A stretch of DNA of 64,000 nucleotides from Aliamphritea hakodatensis (GCF_024347195.1 NZ_AP025281.1:1488001-1552000); one strand, 5' to 3'; positions 49,985 to 59,648 are shown, counted from the stretch's first letter. Made by a program: numbers and translations. The notes: generated by a model from the sequence alone, not told the origin.

Positions 49985-52516
49985 ATGACTTCACTGCCAA
50001 TCCATGATGTGCTCGATGAGCTGACGTCTGCCTTACGAAATTCGCCTGATGTAATACTCGAAGCACCGCCGGGTGCCGGTAAAACCACCTGTGTACCGCT
50101 GGCGTTACTGGAAGAAGACTGGCTGAGCGGACAGAAGATCATCATGCTGGAACCTCGTCGGCTGGCTGCCCGGGCTGCCGCACAACGGATGGCATTTATG
50201 CTGGGTGAAAAGGTGGGGGAAACCGTGGGTTACCGGGTGCGGCTTGAATCCTCTACCGGTCCTGCCACCCGGATTGAGGTCGTTACCGAAGGTATCCTGG
50301 TGCGTATGCTTCAGGCTGATCCCAGCCTGGAAGGTGTGGGGCTGGTTATCATTGATGAATTTCATGAGCGTAATCTGGATGCGGATCTTGGGTTAGCGCT
50401 GTGTTTGCAGGGGCGGGAGCTGTTTCGCGAAGATCAGTCATTACGGCTACTGATTATGTCTGCAACACTGGATGGCGCTCAGATTCAGCAACTTCTGCCG
50501 GCTGCGCCGCTGGTGAGCAGTGCCGGACGCATGTATCCGGTGGATGTGGAATATCTGGGGTACAACGCTGATAAACGGCTGGAAGCGCAGGTATCTGCCG
50601 CCGTACGTCAGGCACTGGAGACAGAAAGTGGCAGCATTCTGGTATTTCTGCCGGGGCAGGCAGAAATACGCCGGGCCGCTCAGCAACTGGCAGATGTTGA
50701 ACAGCTTTTTCAGGGCGCCAGGTTACTGCCATTATTTGGTGATCTGGACTTTGCCCGCCAGCAGCAGGCCATTGCCCCGGCCGGAGCGGGGGAGCGTAAG
50801 ATAGTACTGGCTACCAGTATTGCTGAAACCAGCCTGACCATCGACGGTGTACGGGTGGTGATTGATGCGGGCCTGAGCCGTTATGCGGCGTTTGATCCGA
50901 ATACCGGCATGTCCCGGTTACATACCCGGCGTTTGTCCCGGGCGGCCAGCATTCAGCGCAGCGGCCGTGCGGGGCGAACGGAGCCCGGTATCTGTTACCG
51001 GCTCTGGTCCCGGGAGCAACAGGATCAGTTGGCACCTCACTCCGATCCGGAAATCAGCAACGCGGATCTGGTGCCTTTGGTGTTGCAGCTGCTGTCATGG
51101 GGCGTCAGTGATCCTGCCGAGCTGGCCTGGCTGGACATGCCCCCGGCAGGTGCTGTGGCGCAGGCAGAACAATTGCTGGTGAACCTTTCTGCATTAACGG
51201 CAGATCCGGCAACCGGTGCCATCAGCATTACTGCGCTGGGCGAACAGATGGCCGCGTTGCCGGTCCATCCCCGCCTGGCACGGATGCTTATTCTTGGCGC
51301 ACAGCAGGGGCAACTGGCGCTGGCGGCGGATATCGCCGCCTTGCTGAGTGAGCGTACCGGCACCGATAGTTCAGACTTTAGCCGTCATCTTGCCTGGCTG
51401 CGGGGGGATATCAGCGCTAACAGCCATAATGCCCCGCAGCGCAAACGTTGCCGGCAACTCGCAGATCAGTTCAGCCGGCTGGTGCGTAAACATAATCTCT
51501 CTCAGGAGGATCTTACCGGGTTGCCCCCGGCGGATCATCAGGAAAACTGGTTGGCCATTTTGCTCAGTTACGCCTATCCGGACAGAATTGCTGCGCGGCG
51601 GAATCCCCGCAGCCATGATTATCTGCTGAGTAACGGCCGTGCAGCCCGTGTGAAACAGCATGACCCGTTGCAGAAATCTGAATTTCTGGTCATCGCTGAG
51701 CAGGGGGGCCGGCAGGGCCAGAGTGTTGATCAGATCTATTCGGCAGTGACACTGAACAGAGCACTGTTTGACGGGCCGCTCAAGGCGCTGACAGCCCGCC
51801 GGGACAAGGTTGAATGGGACCTTTCAGGTGAACGTTTGCGCAGTGAGCGGCAGGTGGCAGTGGGGGCGATTGTGTTACAGCGTGCTGATTTGCCGGATGC
51901 CGATCCGGCGCTGAGGGTTGGGGCTGTCCTCGGTATGCTGGCGAAACGCGGGCTGCACATCCTGAACTGGGAAGGGGCAGCCGGTTTACGCCAGCGCCTG
52001 GCTTTTTTGCATCAGCAGGATTCTGAAAGCTGGCCGGATGTATCGGATGCAGCGCTTACCGCAGCACTGGCTGAATGGTTGGGGCCATATCTGGATAATG
52101 TCCGCCAGTTGTCGCAGCTTAAAAAACTGAATTTGCAGGATATCCTGCTGGCCCGGCTGAGCTGGGAGCAGCAGCAGGCACTGAATAATCTGGCACCGGT
52201 GAGCATTAAATTACCGGCGGGGAGCAACGCCCGGCTGGATTACAGCCAGCATCCGCCGGTTCTGGCGGTTCGCTTACAGGAAATGTTTGGCTGCACCGCA
52301 ACCCCTACGATTGGCCGCGGCACAGCCGTTGTGCTGCATCTGTTATCACCGGCCCGGCGGCCCCTGCAGGTTACCCAGGATCTGGCCAGTTTCTGGCAAA
52401 ACAGCTACCGGGATGTGCAGAAAGATATGAAAGGCCGCTATCCGAAGCATTACTGGCCTGATAACCCACTGGAAGCCGATCCGGGTCATTCACTGAAAAA
52501 ACGCCGTGCAGACTGA
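49985..52516 (+). CDS. hrpB: ATP-dependent RNA helicase HrpB
   Basis: An 843-residue DEAH-box helicase. Walker A is PPGAGKTT (28-35), motif II is IIDEFHE (about 122-128) and motif III is MSATLDG. Motif VI is QRSGRAGRTEPG. The C-terminal part includes the helicase-associated (HA2) and the HrpB-specific C-terminal domain ending in PKHYWPDNPLEADP. Length fits E. coli HrpB (809-824). Non-essential; biological target undefined. Monocistronic. Confidence 0.96.
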   Translation: MTSLPIHDVLDELTSALRNSPDVILEAPPGAGKTTCVPLALLEEDWLSGQKIIMLEPRRLAARAAAQRMAFMLGEKVGETVGYRVRLESSTGPATRIEVVTEGILVRMLQADPSLEGVGLVIIDEFHERNLDADLGLALCLQGRELFREDQSLRLLIMSATLDGAQIQQLLPAAPLVSSAGRMYPVDVEYLGYNADKRLEAQVSAAVRQALETESGSILVFLPGQAEIRRAAQQLADVEQLFQGARLLPLFGDLDFARQQQAIAPAGAGERKIVLATSIAETSLTIDGVRVVIDAGLSRYAAFDPNTGMSRLHTRRLSRAASIQRSGRAGRTEPGICYRLWSREQQDQLAPHSDPEISNADLVPLVLQLLSWGVSDPAELAWLDMPPAGAVAQAEQLLVNLSALTADPATGAISITALGEQMAALPVHPRLARMLILGAQQGQLALAADIAALLSERTGTDSSDFSRHLAWLRGDISANSHNAPQRKRCRQLADQFSRLVRKHNLSQEDLTGLPPADHQENWLAILLSYAYPDRIAARRNPRSHDYLLSNGRAARVKQHDPLQKSEFLVIAEQGGRQGQSVDQIYSAVTLNRALFDGPLKALTARRDKVEWDLSGERLRSERQVAVGAIVLQRADLPDADPALRVGAVLGMLAKRGLHILNWEGAAGLRQRLAFLHQQDSESWPDVSDAALTAALAEWLGPYLDNVRQLSQLKKLNLQDILLARLSWEQQQALNNLAPVSIKLPAGSNARLDYSQHPPVLAVRLQEMFGCTATPTIGRGTAVVLHLLSPARRPLQVTQDLASFWQNSYRDVQKDMKGRYPKHYWPDNPLEADPGHSLKKRRAD

Positions 52517-52806
52517 CCCCGTTGGTTCAAATGCGTTACACCGCTGTTTAAGTTTAGTACTTAAGTCGGGTAGTGAAGGTGAATAATCAATGAGTAGTAT
52601 TGCTATGTTGTTAACTCGGAGTTAACGTGCGACGACGTATACTTTTTTGTGCAATATTCACGCAGCAATTGTGTAAAACCCTGTCAAAGTTTCGGGTATT
52701 TGGGACGCTGCAGATATTTTTGGTTTTTTCTTTAGTTTTCGTGCCTTAGGCGTTTGGGAACCTGGTTATTGCACTATACTGAGGTTGTGATTCCCGGAGA
52801 CGGATT
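52517..52806. other. Intergenic region with a short perfect palindrome
   Basis: About 290 bases ahead of the cyclic-nucleotide-domain gene. It has a palindrome gttaact-cgg-agttaac (52610-52626), a TATACT hexamer near 52776, and no credible gene. The palindrome may be an operator. Confidence 0.45.
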
Positions 52807-53295
52807 ATGCAGTTATACCAATACTCAGATCTGAGTGGGCAATTTTCCCTGGAGTATTGCCATGGCCTGTCCATGTTTGGTGCTTTATCTGATGAAAGCC
52901 TGACGTTTTTACTGACCCACGGCGACATATACAAACTGGCAGGCAACGACAGAATTTATTCTCTGGGTGACAGTTCAGATATGTTTTTTGTCATCCTCAG
53001 CGGCCAGGCGCGGTTTTATCATCCCAAGACAGATTCCGATGATCAGGTTCCCCTGAAAGCTTATTTACCCGGCGAGCAACTGGGGTTTGTGGGCATGATT
53101 GGCCTGCAGGCCCGTCATGGTAACGCGGTCATGCAGAAAGAAGGGTTTGTACTGGAAATCTCCAGTGCACTGTTTCATGAACTTTGTGATATTTACCCGG
53201 AAGACTTTAAGATCTTCATGATCAATGTGACCCGGGAAATGAGCCGTGAAATTGCTCAGTTGGACAGCATGTGCGGTAACATGCAGTCCACCTGA
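52807..53295 (+). CDS. Stand-alone cyclic-nucleotide-binding-domain protein
   Basis: A 162-residue protein that is little more than one CRP-type beta-barrel (about 30-145). The phosphate-binding cassette reads FVGMIGLQARHGNAVM: the arginine is kept, but the Glu that binds the ribose in cAMP receptors (FIGELGL in CRP) is Met here. Ligand binding is therefore doubtful or altered. There is no C-terminal helix-turn-helix, so it is not a normal CRP/FNR regulator. GGAGACGG supports the ATG. It stands alone between hrpB and the puuB-like gene. Confidence 0.82.
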   Translation: MQLYQYSDLSGQFSLEYCHGLSMFGALSDESLTFLLTHGDIYKLAGNDRIYSLGDSSDMFFVILSGQARFYHPKTDSDDQVPLKAYLPGEQLGFVGMIGLQARHGNAVMQKEGFVLEISSALFHELCDIYPEDFKIFMINVTREMSREIAQLDSMCGNMQST

Positions 53296-53404
53296 CAGCC
53301 ATTTGCCTGTTTTGAGTTTCTCCACCACCTGTGGGGTATTCTTCTCCCGATCTGCCAGCGTGACAGGATGAGTAACATCCCGTCATCTCCGACTTTTTAC
53401 CTGG

Positions 53405-54688
53405 TCAGATGCCCAGCTTGTCGCGCAGGGTGTAATACCATGCGCCCATTGCGGTATACGGAATCCGGAAGGTACGGCCGCCGGGGAACGGATACTGTGG
53501 CAGGCCGGCAAACACATCAAAGCGTTCAGCCTGTCCCTGCAGGGCTTCGGCGATAACCCGGCCGGCAAGGTGAGTACTGGTGATGCCATGGCCGCTGTAG
53601 CCCTGGGCATAAAAGATATTATTGCCGATACGGCCAAACTGCGGCAGACGCATCAGTGTCAGCAGGAAGTTGCCGGTCCAGGCGAAATCCACCTTGGTTT
53701 GCGTCAGCATCGGGAAGGTTTTCAGCATTTTCGGCACGATCAGTGATTCAATTTTGCCCGGCTCACGGGCACCGTAGGTAACCCCGCCCCCATAGATCAG
53801 CCGGCCGTCACCGGACAGGCGGAAGTAGTCCAGCAGGTAGTTACAGTCCTCGACACATTTATCTCCGGGTAACAGCTGTTGCTGTAAATCTTTACTCAGC
53901 GGTTCAGTGGCAATCACCTGCGTACCGCAGGGCATAGCCTTCTGTTCAAGCTTTGGCAGCAAACCGTTGAGGTAAGCGTTACCGGCTACAACCACGTATT
54001 TGGCGGTAACACTGCCGCGGGCGGTATTTACCCGGGTGATCGCCTGCTGATCAATGCCGGTCACCGCAGAGTCTTCAAAAATCTGACCGCCCAGTGATTC
54101 AATTGCAGCGGCTTCGCCCAGCGCAAGGTTCATGGGGTGGAAGTGGCCGCCGCTCTTATCCAGCAAACCGCCTTTATAACGGCCGGTACCGATATGATTC
54201 TGAATCTCTGTTTCGCTGAGCAGCTCCAACTGGCGATGGCCGTTGGCCTGCCACAGGGCTTTTTTACCTTCCAGCTCGCGCATCTGCTTATCGTTACAGG
54301 CGGCGAAAATGCCACCGTCTTTCAGGTCACACTGAATATTAAATTCCTCGACCAGCCCACGGATGATTTCACCGCCTTCAAATGCCATGCTGGCCATCGC
54401 TGTGCCGGTGTCTTTGCCGTAATGTTTGTGGATGAAATCAATATCACGGCTGTAGCTGTGCACGATCTGGCCACCGTTACGGCCGGATGCGCCAAAGGCA
54501 ATCCGGTTGGCTTCCAGTACCACCACTTTTAAGCCTGCTTTGGCCAGATGCAGGGCGCTGGACAGCCCGGTAAATCCCGCACCGATGACACAGACGTCGG
54601 CGTCGATATTATCGGTCAGCGCCGGGCGTAACTGTTTTTCATTGGCGGATGCAGCGTAATAAGATGTTGTGTGGGCCTGGGCAGTCAT
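53405..54688 (-). CDS. puuB: FAD-dependent amine oxidase (PuuB-like)
   Basis: About 427 residues of the DadA/GlpO family. The FAD Rossmann motif is VIGAGFTGLSSALHLAKAGLKVVVLE (about 35-60), followed by the RIAFGASGRNGGQ block that marks gamma-glutamylputrescine oxidoreductases and related amine oxidases. The C-terminal end has GYSGHGITSTHLAG. It would oxidise an amine to an aldehyde with H2O2 release; the aldehyde could go to the GabD-like dehydrogenase in the window. An in-frame start five codons upstream exists; the ATG at 54688 has GAGG at the right distance. puuA/puuD are not present here, so the substrate is open. Confidence 0.88.
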   Translation of the reverse strand: MTAQAHTTSYYAASANEKQLRPALTDNIDADVCVIGAGFTGLSSALHLAKAGLKVVVLEANRIAFGASGRNGGQIVHSYSRDIDFIHKHYGKDTGTAMASMAFEGGEIIRGLVEEFNIQCDLKDGGIFAACNDKQMRELEGKKALWQANGHRQLELLSETEIQNHIGTGRYKGGLLDKSGGHFHPMNLALGEAAAIESLGGQIFEDSAVTGIDQQAITRVNTARGSVTAKYVVVAGNAYLNGLLPKLEQKAMPCGTQVIATEPLSKDLQQQLLPGDKCVEDCNYLLDYFRLSGDGRLIYGGGVTYGAREPGKIESLIVPKMLKTFPMLTQTKVDFAWTGNFLLTLMRLPQFGRIGNNIFYAQGYSGHGITSTHLAGRVIAEALQGQAERFDVFAGLPQYPFPGGRTFRIPYTAMGAWYYTLRDKLGI

Positions 54689-54879
54689 AAATACCTCTGT
54701 CATTCGGTGGGCGAACAGATTCGCCGATCATGCCGCTACAGTATCGGTAAGCCCCCGGGGGCTGATATACCCAGTTGGAGATATTTTGCGTACCAGTCGT
54801 CACCGGCGGGTAAAAGCGCTATCGTTTTTCTCCTGCGGCAAAATCGTGCCAGAAACGGTGGAAAATAAGGACATTCAGA

Positions 54880-55518
54880 ATGAATACCGACACGCTGATG
54901 ATGTATCTGCTGATCTCATTTTTTTATGTGATCAGTCCCGGACCTGCAATTTTACTGGTGATCTTCAACAGTATTTCCCATGGCATGCGGGCGGTGATGA
55001 TAGGTGCATTGGGGAACATTACCGGGCTGTTTATTCTCTCGCTGGTGTCTGTCGGCGGGTTGGGTGCCATCCTGATGGCTTCAACCACCCTGTTTATGGT
55101 GGTGAAAATACTGGGTGCCTCGTATCTGATTTATCTGGGGGCACGTCAGTTGTTTTCCCGTAAACGTCAGATGACGCTTCAGGCAGAAGGAGCAGCTGAA
55201 CAGCGCAGTGGTTTGTCTCATTACCGGGAAGGATTGCTGCTGGCGGTGACCAACCCTAAACCTATTCTGTTTTTCGGCGCACTGTTTCCGCAGTTTATCG
55301 ATCTGAATTATGCGCTGGCCCCGCAGTTTTCGGTGATGACCGGTGCCTTCATGCTGTTTTCGTTTATCTCGTTAAGCTGTTACGGCCTGATTGCTCAGTC
55401 GGCAAAAGGTTTTCTTACCGGCGGGCAGGGGATGAAATGGTTTCACCGGGTAACCGGCGGCCTGTTCGTCAGCATGGGCGTGGGCTTGCTGTCATTCAAA
55501 AGCGCGGCTCAGCAATAG
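54880..55518 (+). CDS. LysE/RhtB family amino acid exporter
   Basis: A 212-residue membrane protein with six helices. The ISPGPAILLVI start and the GALGNITGLFILSL and ILGASYLIYLGARQLF blocks are those of the RhtB branch. Export substrate (homoserine, threonine, other) is not evident. It is transcribed away from the puuB-like gene. Neighbouring catabolic genes could produce toxic amino acid excess, but this is speculation. Confidence 0.88.
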   Translation: MNTDTLMMYLLISFFYVISPGPAILLVIFNSISHGMRAVMIGALGNITGLFILSLVSVGGLGAILMASTTLFMVVKILGASYLIYLGARQLFSRKRQMTLQAEGAAEQRSGLSHYREGLLLAVTNPKPILFFGALFPQFIDLNYALAPQFSVMTGAFMLFSFISLSCYGLIAQSAKGFLTGGQGMKWFHRVTGGLFVSMGVGLLSFKSAAQQ

Positions 55519-55550
55519 GGCTTCAGCAATCGTACTTCAGTAACAGGGAG

Positions 55551-55856
55551 TCAGCCTTTAGACGTGCTGCCGCCGGCAATTTTATTGCAGTTTCCCTCGG
55601 GGACAAAAATCCAGGCGTTTTTCTGACGGTCTTCGGTGGAGGTGCCCGCGCAGGCCAGACCGTTGGAAAAACAGTCGTTCTGGCCTTTCTTTGCCACCCC
55701 GTAACATTTCTCAAATTCATAGACAGGCTTTTCCGGATGGCTCAGGGGCTGAGTGGTCTCACCCGGTGTCAGGGTTGACGATATTTCCAGCTGGGCGCAG
55801 CCCTGCAGAGCGGCTGCCGATGTCAGCGCCAGAATGGCTTTGGTTTTGTTGTTCAT
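55551..55856 (-). CDS. Bufferin-like (BufA1/DUF2282) metal-binding protein, solitary
   Basis: A 101-residue exported protein. A short signal is followed by a possible lipobox, LQGC (Cys20; Gln at -2 is not standard). The conserved core is EKCYGVAKKGQNDC, then CAGTST, a basic stretch, AWIFVPEGNCNKIAGG, with four cysteines as in the DUF2282/BufA1 bufferins, ribosomally made periplasmic metallophores. Those are normally followed by bufB (DUF692) and bufC (DUF2063); neither is here. The neighbouring genes are a porin and a LysE exporter. So it may be a lone relic or a distinct lipoprotein form. Whether it is post-translationally modified is unknown. Confidence 0.78.
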   Translation of the reverse strand: MNNKTKAILALTSAAALQGCAQLEISSTLTPGETTQPLSHPEKPVYEFEKCYGVAKKGQNDCFSNGLACAGTSTEDRQKNAWIFVPEGNCNKIAGGSTSKG

Positions 55857-55874
55857 AGTCAGACTCTTTTCCTG

Positions 55875-57008
55875 TTAAAGAATGATACGCACGCCAAACA
55901 GTACGACATCGCCGTCGCTGTTGTTCTGATTATCGCTGCTCAGATCATAATGATAATAGGCGGTATACAGCCGGGTACGGATATTAAACCGGTATGAAAC
56001 GCCTAACTGATAGGCTTCCAGCCGGTTTCGGCCGGCCTGCTGAGTTTCACCCTGACCGTAAGCCTGCTGGTAAAAACCGCCGTAGGTCCAGGGGCCACTG
56101 TTGTAGTTCAGGCTGGTTACCCAGCCGCGGGTATCTTCCTGAATGCTGTTCGTCAGTTGTCCGGATGTACCGTTAAGGGTGGTGCTGATTCCCAATGCCA
56201 GTTTGCTGTTGAAAGTGGCTGAAATCCCCAGGTTTACGGAACTGAGATCATCCCGCTGCTGGCCGGCACTGAGGTCTTCAGCGTTCGCGTAAGTGTAGCT
56301 GCCGCCCAGATGCAACTGATGTTCATCCCAGTAGTAATCATAGGTCAGGCCGGTCTGGATTAACTGTTTAAAGCCCGGATTGTCTTCACTGATATCCGGG
56401 GCATAAGAGATACCGGTATTGATGCCGGATGCCGAGCGGGGGGCTGCGTAGATCAGTTTGGCAGAGCGGTCGCCGGCCAGAGACGCGACAAATCCCAGCG
56501 AACTGAGCTGATTCACAGACGCCGCATCGGCAGCATCAATGAAACTGGTTTGCAGGCCACCGGCCGGATTCAGGTTGCGCCCGGTGGACGGGCCGTATTC
56601 CGCAAAGGTAAAAGTATAGTTATTGGGGGCAAATCCGGTCAGGACATCCGGTAATCCCTGACGTTCGCCAACCTCTATCCGGCCCCAGTCTGACTGCGCC
56701 AGCAGGCTGTATTCACCCACTTCCGGGTCTGCGTTATTGCTGCCTGCTGAGCTGGATTCAAAGGTAATCCGTCCGCCGTATTTATTGCCACCGGCGGTTT
56801 CATATAATCCCAGCAGGCGGATGTCGGCATCGGCGGCCACATGCTCGGTGTTATCCGCCGCATTGCCGGTGGTGAGGTTCAGATAGGCATCGGCAACGAC
56901 GCTGAAATCCGGGTGTTTTATCAGAATGCCTGCGCTGGCACCGGCAGGGGTCAGAAACATGGGCAACAGGCAAAAGGCTGTCCGGCGGGGGAAAGTAGCG
57001 CTTGGCAT
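55875..57008 (-). CDS. Outer-membrane porin
   Basis: A 377-residue Gram-negative porin. A signal peptide (about 1-27, LLPMFLTPAGASA) is followed by antiparallel amphipathic strands. The N-terminal ILIKHPDFSVVADAYLNL, the internal GRIEVGERQGLPDVL block, repeated YxxGxxY patterns and a C-terminal LFGVRIIL strand with an aromatic/hydrophobic end are typical. It is 18 bases upstream of the bufferin-like gene on the same strand, so both may be on one transcript. Substrate unknown. Confidence 0.86.
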   Translation of the reverse strand: MPSATFPRRTAFCLLPMFLTPAGASAGILIKHPDFSVVADAYLNLTTGNAADNTEHVAADADIRLLGLYETAGGNKYGGRITFESSSAGSNNADPEVGEYSLLAQSDWGRIEVGERQGLPDVLTGFAPNNYTFTFAEYGPSTGRNLNPAGGLQTSFIDAADAASVNQLSSLGFVASLAGDRSAKLIYAAPRSASGINTGISYAPDISEDNPGFKQLIQTGLTYDYYWDEHQLHLGGSYTYANAEDLSAGQQRDDLSSVNLGISATFNSKLALGISTTLNGTSGQLTNSIQEDTRGWVTSLNYNSGPWTYGGFYQQAYGQGETQQAGRNRLEAYQLGVSYRFNIRTRLYTAYYHYDLSSDNQNNSDGDVVLFGVRIIL

Positions 57009-57077
57009 ATGTCACGGGTCCGTTATCAGGTTTCAGGTATTATTCCCCGGTTTCCTGAAATCAGGGTGAATATTCTG

Positions 57078-58025
57078 CTACGCCGGCGGATGAGTGGCTG
57101 TGGAGCGGGCCTGGCTGAGTGCCTCCAGAAAGACCTCAATGATTTCATCCTTGGTGGTCTTTTTCGGCCAGATTGCCCGGTAACTGTTGCGGTATCCGTA
57201 GGTATCACTCATCAGTGGGCGTAACTTATTCCCCAGGCCCCAACTGGCGACAAAGTGTTCCGGCAGCAGGCCCAGATACTGGCCACTGAGAATCAGCGTG
57301 GCCCGGGCTTCCTGATGGTGCGCTTTGGCATGGCGGTGCCAGTGACGCATATCCGGATGCACTTCCCGGCCCGGCAGCAAACGGGGGGATTCAACAAAGC
57401 GGTAATCACGCAGTGTTTCCGGGCTGATGGTTTTTTCAGCCTGCTCATACAGCGGGTGCTGCTGGCCGCAGTAAAGCAGCATCTGTTCATCGAACAGATC
57501 CACCGCATTAAGCTCATGGTAGCGCTGCGCTTCAACAGTGATGCCGATATCCACCTGTTTATTCAGCACGGCGGTGGTGACCTCATCGGAACTGAGGGTG
57601 GTGATTTCGATATTTACCTCCGGCGCCTGCCGGGTAAACAGATCCAGTGCTTCAACCACAAAGGCGTTATGCGCCCCGAGCATGTGTTCGGCAAAGGCCA
57701 GATGCAGCCGGCCATAAATCCCCTGAGCTGAGCGATTAAGGCGCTGGCTGAACTGATCCAGTGCATTGAGCAGTTCCAGCGTGGCTTCATAGACGGTCTG
57801 ACCCTGCTGGGTAAGGCTGAAGCCACCGCGGCCCCGTTCACATAATCGCATACCCAGACGTTTTTCCAGATCGGCGATGTAGTTGGATATGGTGGAGTTG
57901 GCCAGATTCAGCTGCACCTCCGCGGCACTGAAACCACCGGCTTCAGCAACGCTTTTGAACACCCGTAGCAGGCGCAGATCCTGATCTGCCAGCTGTCCGC
58001 TGATGGCTGCTTTTTTACGGCCCAT
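57078..58025 (-). CDS. LysR family transcription regulator
   Basis: A 315-residue LTTR. The N-terminal winged helix (about 12-75) has RLLRVFKSVAEAGGFSAAEVQLNLANSTISNYIADLEKRLGMRLCER. The effector domain fills the rest. It is divergent from the gabD-like gene and upstream of the porin, the classical arrangement for regulating one or both. Inducer unknown; amines, GABA or semialdehydes are plausible. The 156-base divergent gap holds AT-rich dyads, but no clear T-N11-A box could be assigned. Confidence 0.92.
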   Translation of the reverse strand: MGRKKAAISGQLADQDLRLLRVFKSVAEAGGFSAAEVQLNLANSTISNYIADLEKRLGMRLCERGRGGFSLTQQGQTVYEATLELLNALDQFSQRLNRSAQGIYGRLHLAFAEHMLGAHNAFVVEALDLFTRQAPEVNIEITTLSSDEVTTAVLNKQVDIGITVEAQRYHELNAVDLFDEQMLLYCGQQHPLYEQAEKTISPETLRDYRFVESPRLLPGREVHPDMRHWHRHAKAHHQEARATLILSGQYLGLLPEHFVASWGLGNKLRPLMSDTYGYRNSYRAIWPKKTTKDEIIEVFLEALSQARSTATHPPA

Positions 58026-58181
58026 GTTTAACTCCGCTGCAGTGAAATAATTACATTTGAATATATAAATGTTTGCTTGGGTAAATAATTATATTAACAA
58101 ATAAAAATCTTCACTATAAATGTTCACAACGATATTTATCCGGCCGCTACCGGCTGTAGAGAACAATACGCGGAGTAATTC

Positions 58182-59648
58182 ATGGCAATTCAACTGAACG
58201 ATTCGGGTCTGCTGAAAACCCAGGCTTATATTGACGGTAACTGGACAGGCGGCTTTGAAGGTAAAACCTTTGCCGTGACCAACCCGGCTAACGGTGAACA
58301 TCTGGCGGATGTGGCTGATCTGGGGGCGGCAGAAACCCGTCAGGCGATTGAAGCGGCATCCCGTGCCATGCAGGAGTGGCGGGCGTTATCTGCGGCAAGC
58401 CGCAGCGCTGTGCTGGAAAAGTGGCACGCACTGATACTGGAAAATCAGGAAGATCTGGCCATTCTGATGACGGCTGAACAGGGTAAGCCAATGTTCGAGT
58501 CCCGGGGTGAAGTGGGCTACGGCGCATCTTACCTGAAGTGGTTTGCTGAAGAAGGCAAGCGGGTGTATGGCGATATTATTCCAACGCCGCAGACCGATCG
58601 CCGTGGCATTGCCATTAAACAGCCGGTGGGTGTGGTCGCTGCGATTACCCCATGGAACTTCCCGAATGCCATGATTACCCGCAAGGTTGCACCGGCACTG
58701 GCGGTAGGCTGTGCCATCGTACTGAAGCCGGCGGCTGAGACCCCTTTATCAGCGCTGGCGCTGGCAGAACTTGCTGAGCGGGCCGGTTTACCTGCCGGTC
58801 TGTTCAGTGTGGTGACCGGCAGCGATGCACCGGCCATCGGCGGTGAAATGACCTCCAACCCGACGGTTAAAAAAGTGACCTTCACCGGTTCGACCCCGGT
58901 TGGCAAGCTGCTGATGCGCCAGTGTGCGGATACGGTAAAACGCACGTCGATGGAACTGGGCGGGAATGCACCGGTAATTATCTTTGACGATGCCGATCTG
59001 GATCAGGCCGTGGCCGGTGCGCTGGTGTCTAAATACCGTAACTCGGGTCAGACCTGTATCTGTGCTAACCGTTTGATTGTTCAGGAAGGTATTTACGATG
59101 CCTTTGTTGAAAAGCTGCGGGCAGCGGTTGCTGAATTCAGCATCGGTGACGGCTTTGCGGCGGACACCACCCATGGCCCGCTGATTACTGAAAAAGCCGT
59201 GCGTGATGTGCATGCCAAGGTGAGCAGCGCAGTGGAAGAGGGGGCGAAGGTTGTCATTGGTGGCGAACCACAGTCCGGTGCCGGCAACTTCTACCAGCCG
59301 ACAATTCTGACCGATGTTAATCCGCAGATGCGGGTGTTCCGTGAAGAGATTTTTGGCCCGGTTGCGCCAATCTTCAAGTTCAGCACCGAAGAAGAAGCTA
59401 TTGCCATGGCCAATGATACCGAGTTTGGTCTGGCGGCGTATTTCTATACCGAAAACATGGGCCGTATGTGGCGTGTGGCGGAAGGTATTGATTACGGCAT
59501 GGTGGGCGTCAACGAAACGGCGATCAGCTCTGAAGTGATTCCATTCGGCGGGGTAAAAGAATCCGGACAGGGCCGTGAAGGCTCCAAGTATGGCCTGGAT
59601 GATTATCTGGAAACGAAATACATCTGCATGGGTGGTCTGAACCGCTGA
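58182..59648 (+). CDS. gabD: NAD(P)-dependent succinate-semialdehyde dehydrogenase (GabD-like)
   Basis: A 488-residue aldehyde dehydrogenase. TPWNFPNAM, the catalytic Glu in MELGGNAP and the catalytic Cys in RNSGQTCICANR are present, along with the C-terminal FGGVKESGQGREGS. Length and local motifs are those of GabD. It oxidises succinate semialdehyde to succinate. CGGAG precedes the ATG. It is followed by the class III aminotransferase gene 84 bases downstream and is divergent from the LysR regulator. Together they look like a GABA or polyamine route. Confidence 0.93.
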   Translation: MAIQLNDSGLLKTQAYIDGNWTGGFEGKTFAVTNPANGEHLADVADLGAAETRQAIEAASRAMQEWRALSAASRSAVLEKWHALILENQEDLAILMTAEQGKPMFESRGEVGYGASYLKWFAEEGKRVYGDIIPTPQTDRRGIAIKQPVGVVAAITPWNFPNAMITRKVAPALAVGCAIVLKPAAETPLSALALAELAERAGLPAGLFSVVTGSDAPAIGGEMTSNPTVKKVTFTGSTPVGKLLMRQCADTVKRTSMELGGNAPVIIFDDADLDQAVAGALVSKYRNSGQTCICANRLIVQEGIYDAFVEKLRAAVAEFSIGDGFAADTTHGPLITEKAVRDVHAKVSSAVEEGAKVVIGGEPQSGAGNFYQPTILTDVNPQMRVFREEIFGPVAPIFKFSTEEEAIAMANDTEFGLAAYFYTENMGRMWRVAEGIDYGMVGVNETAISSEVIPFGGVKESGQGREGSKYGLDDYLETKYICMGGLNR

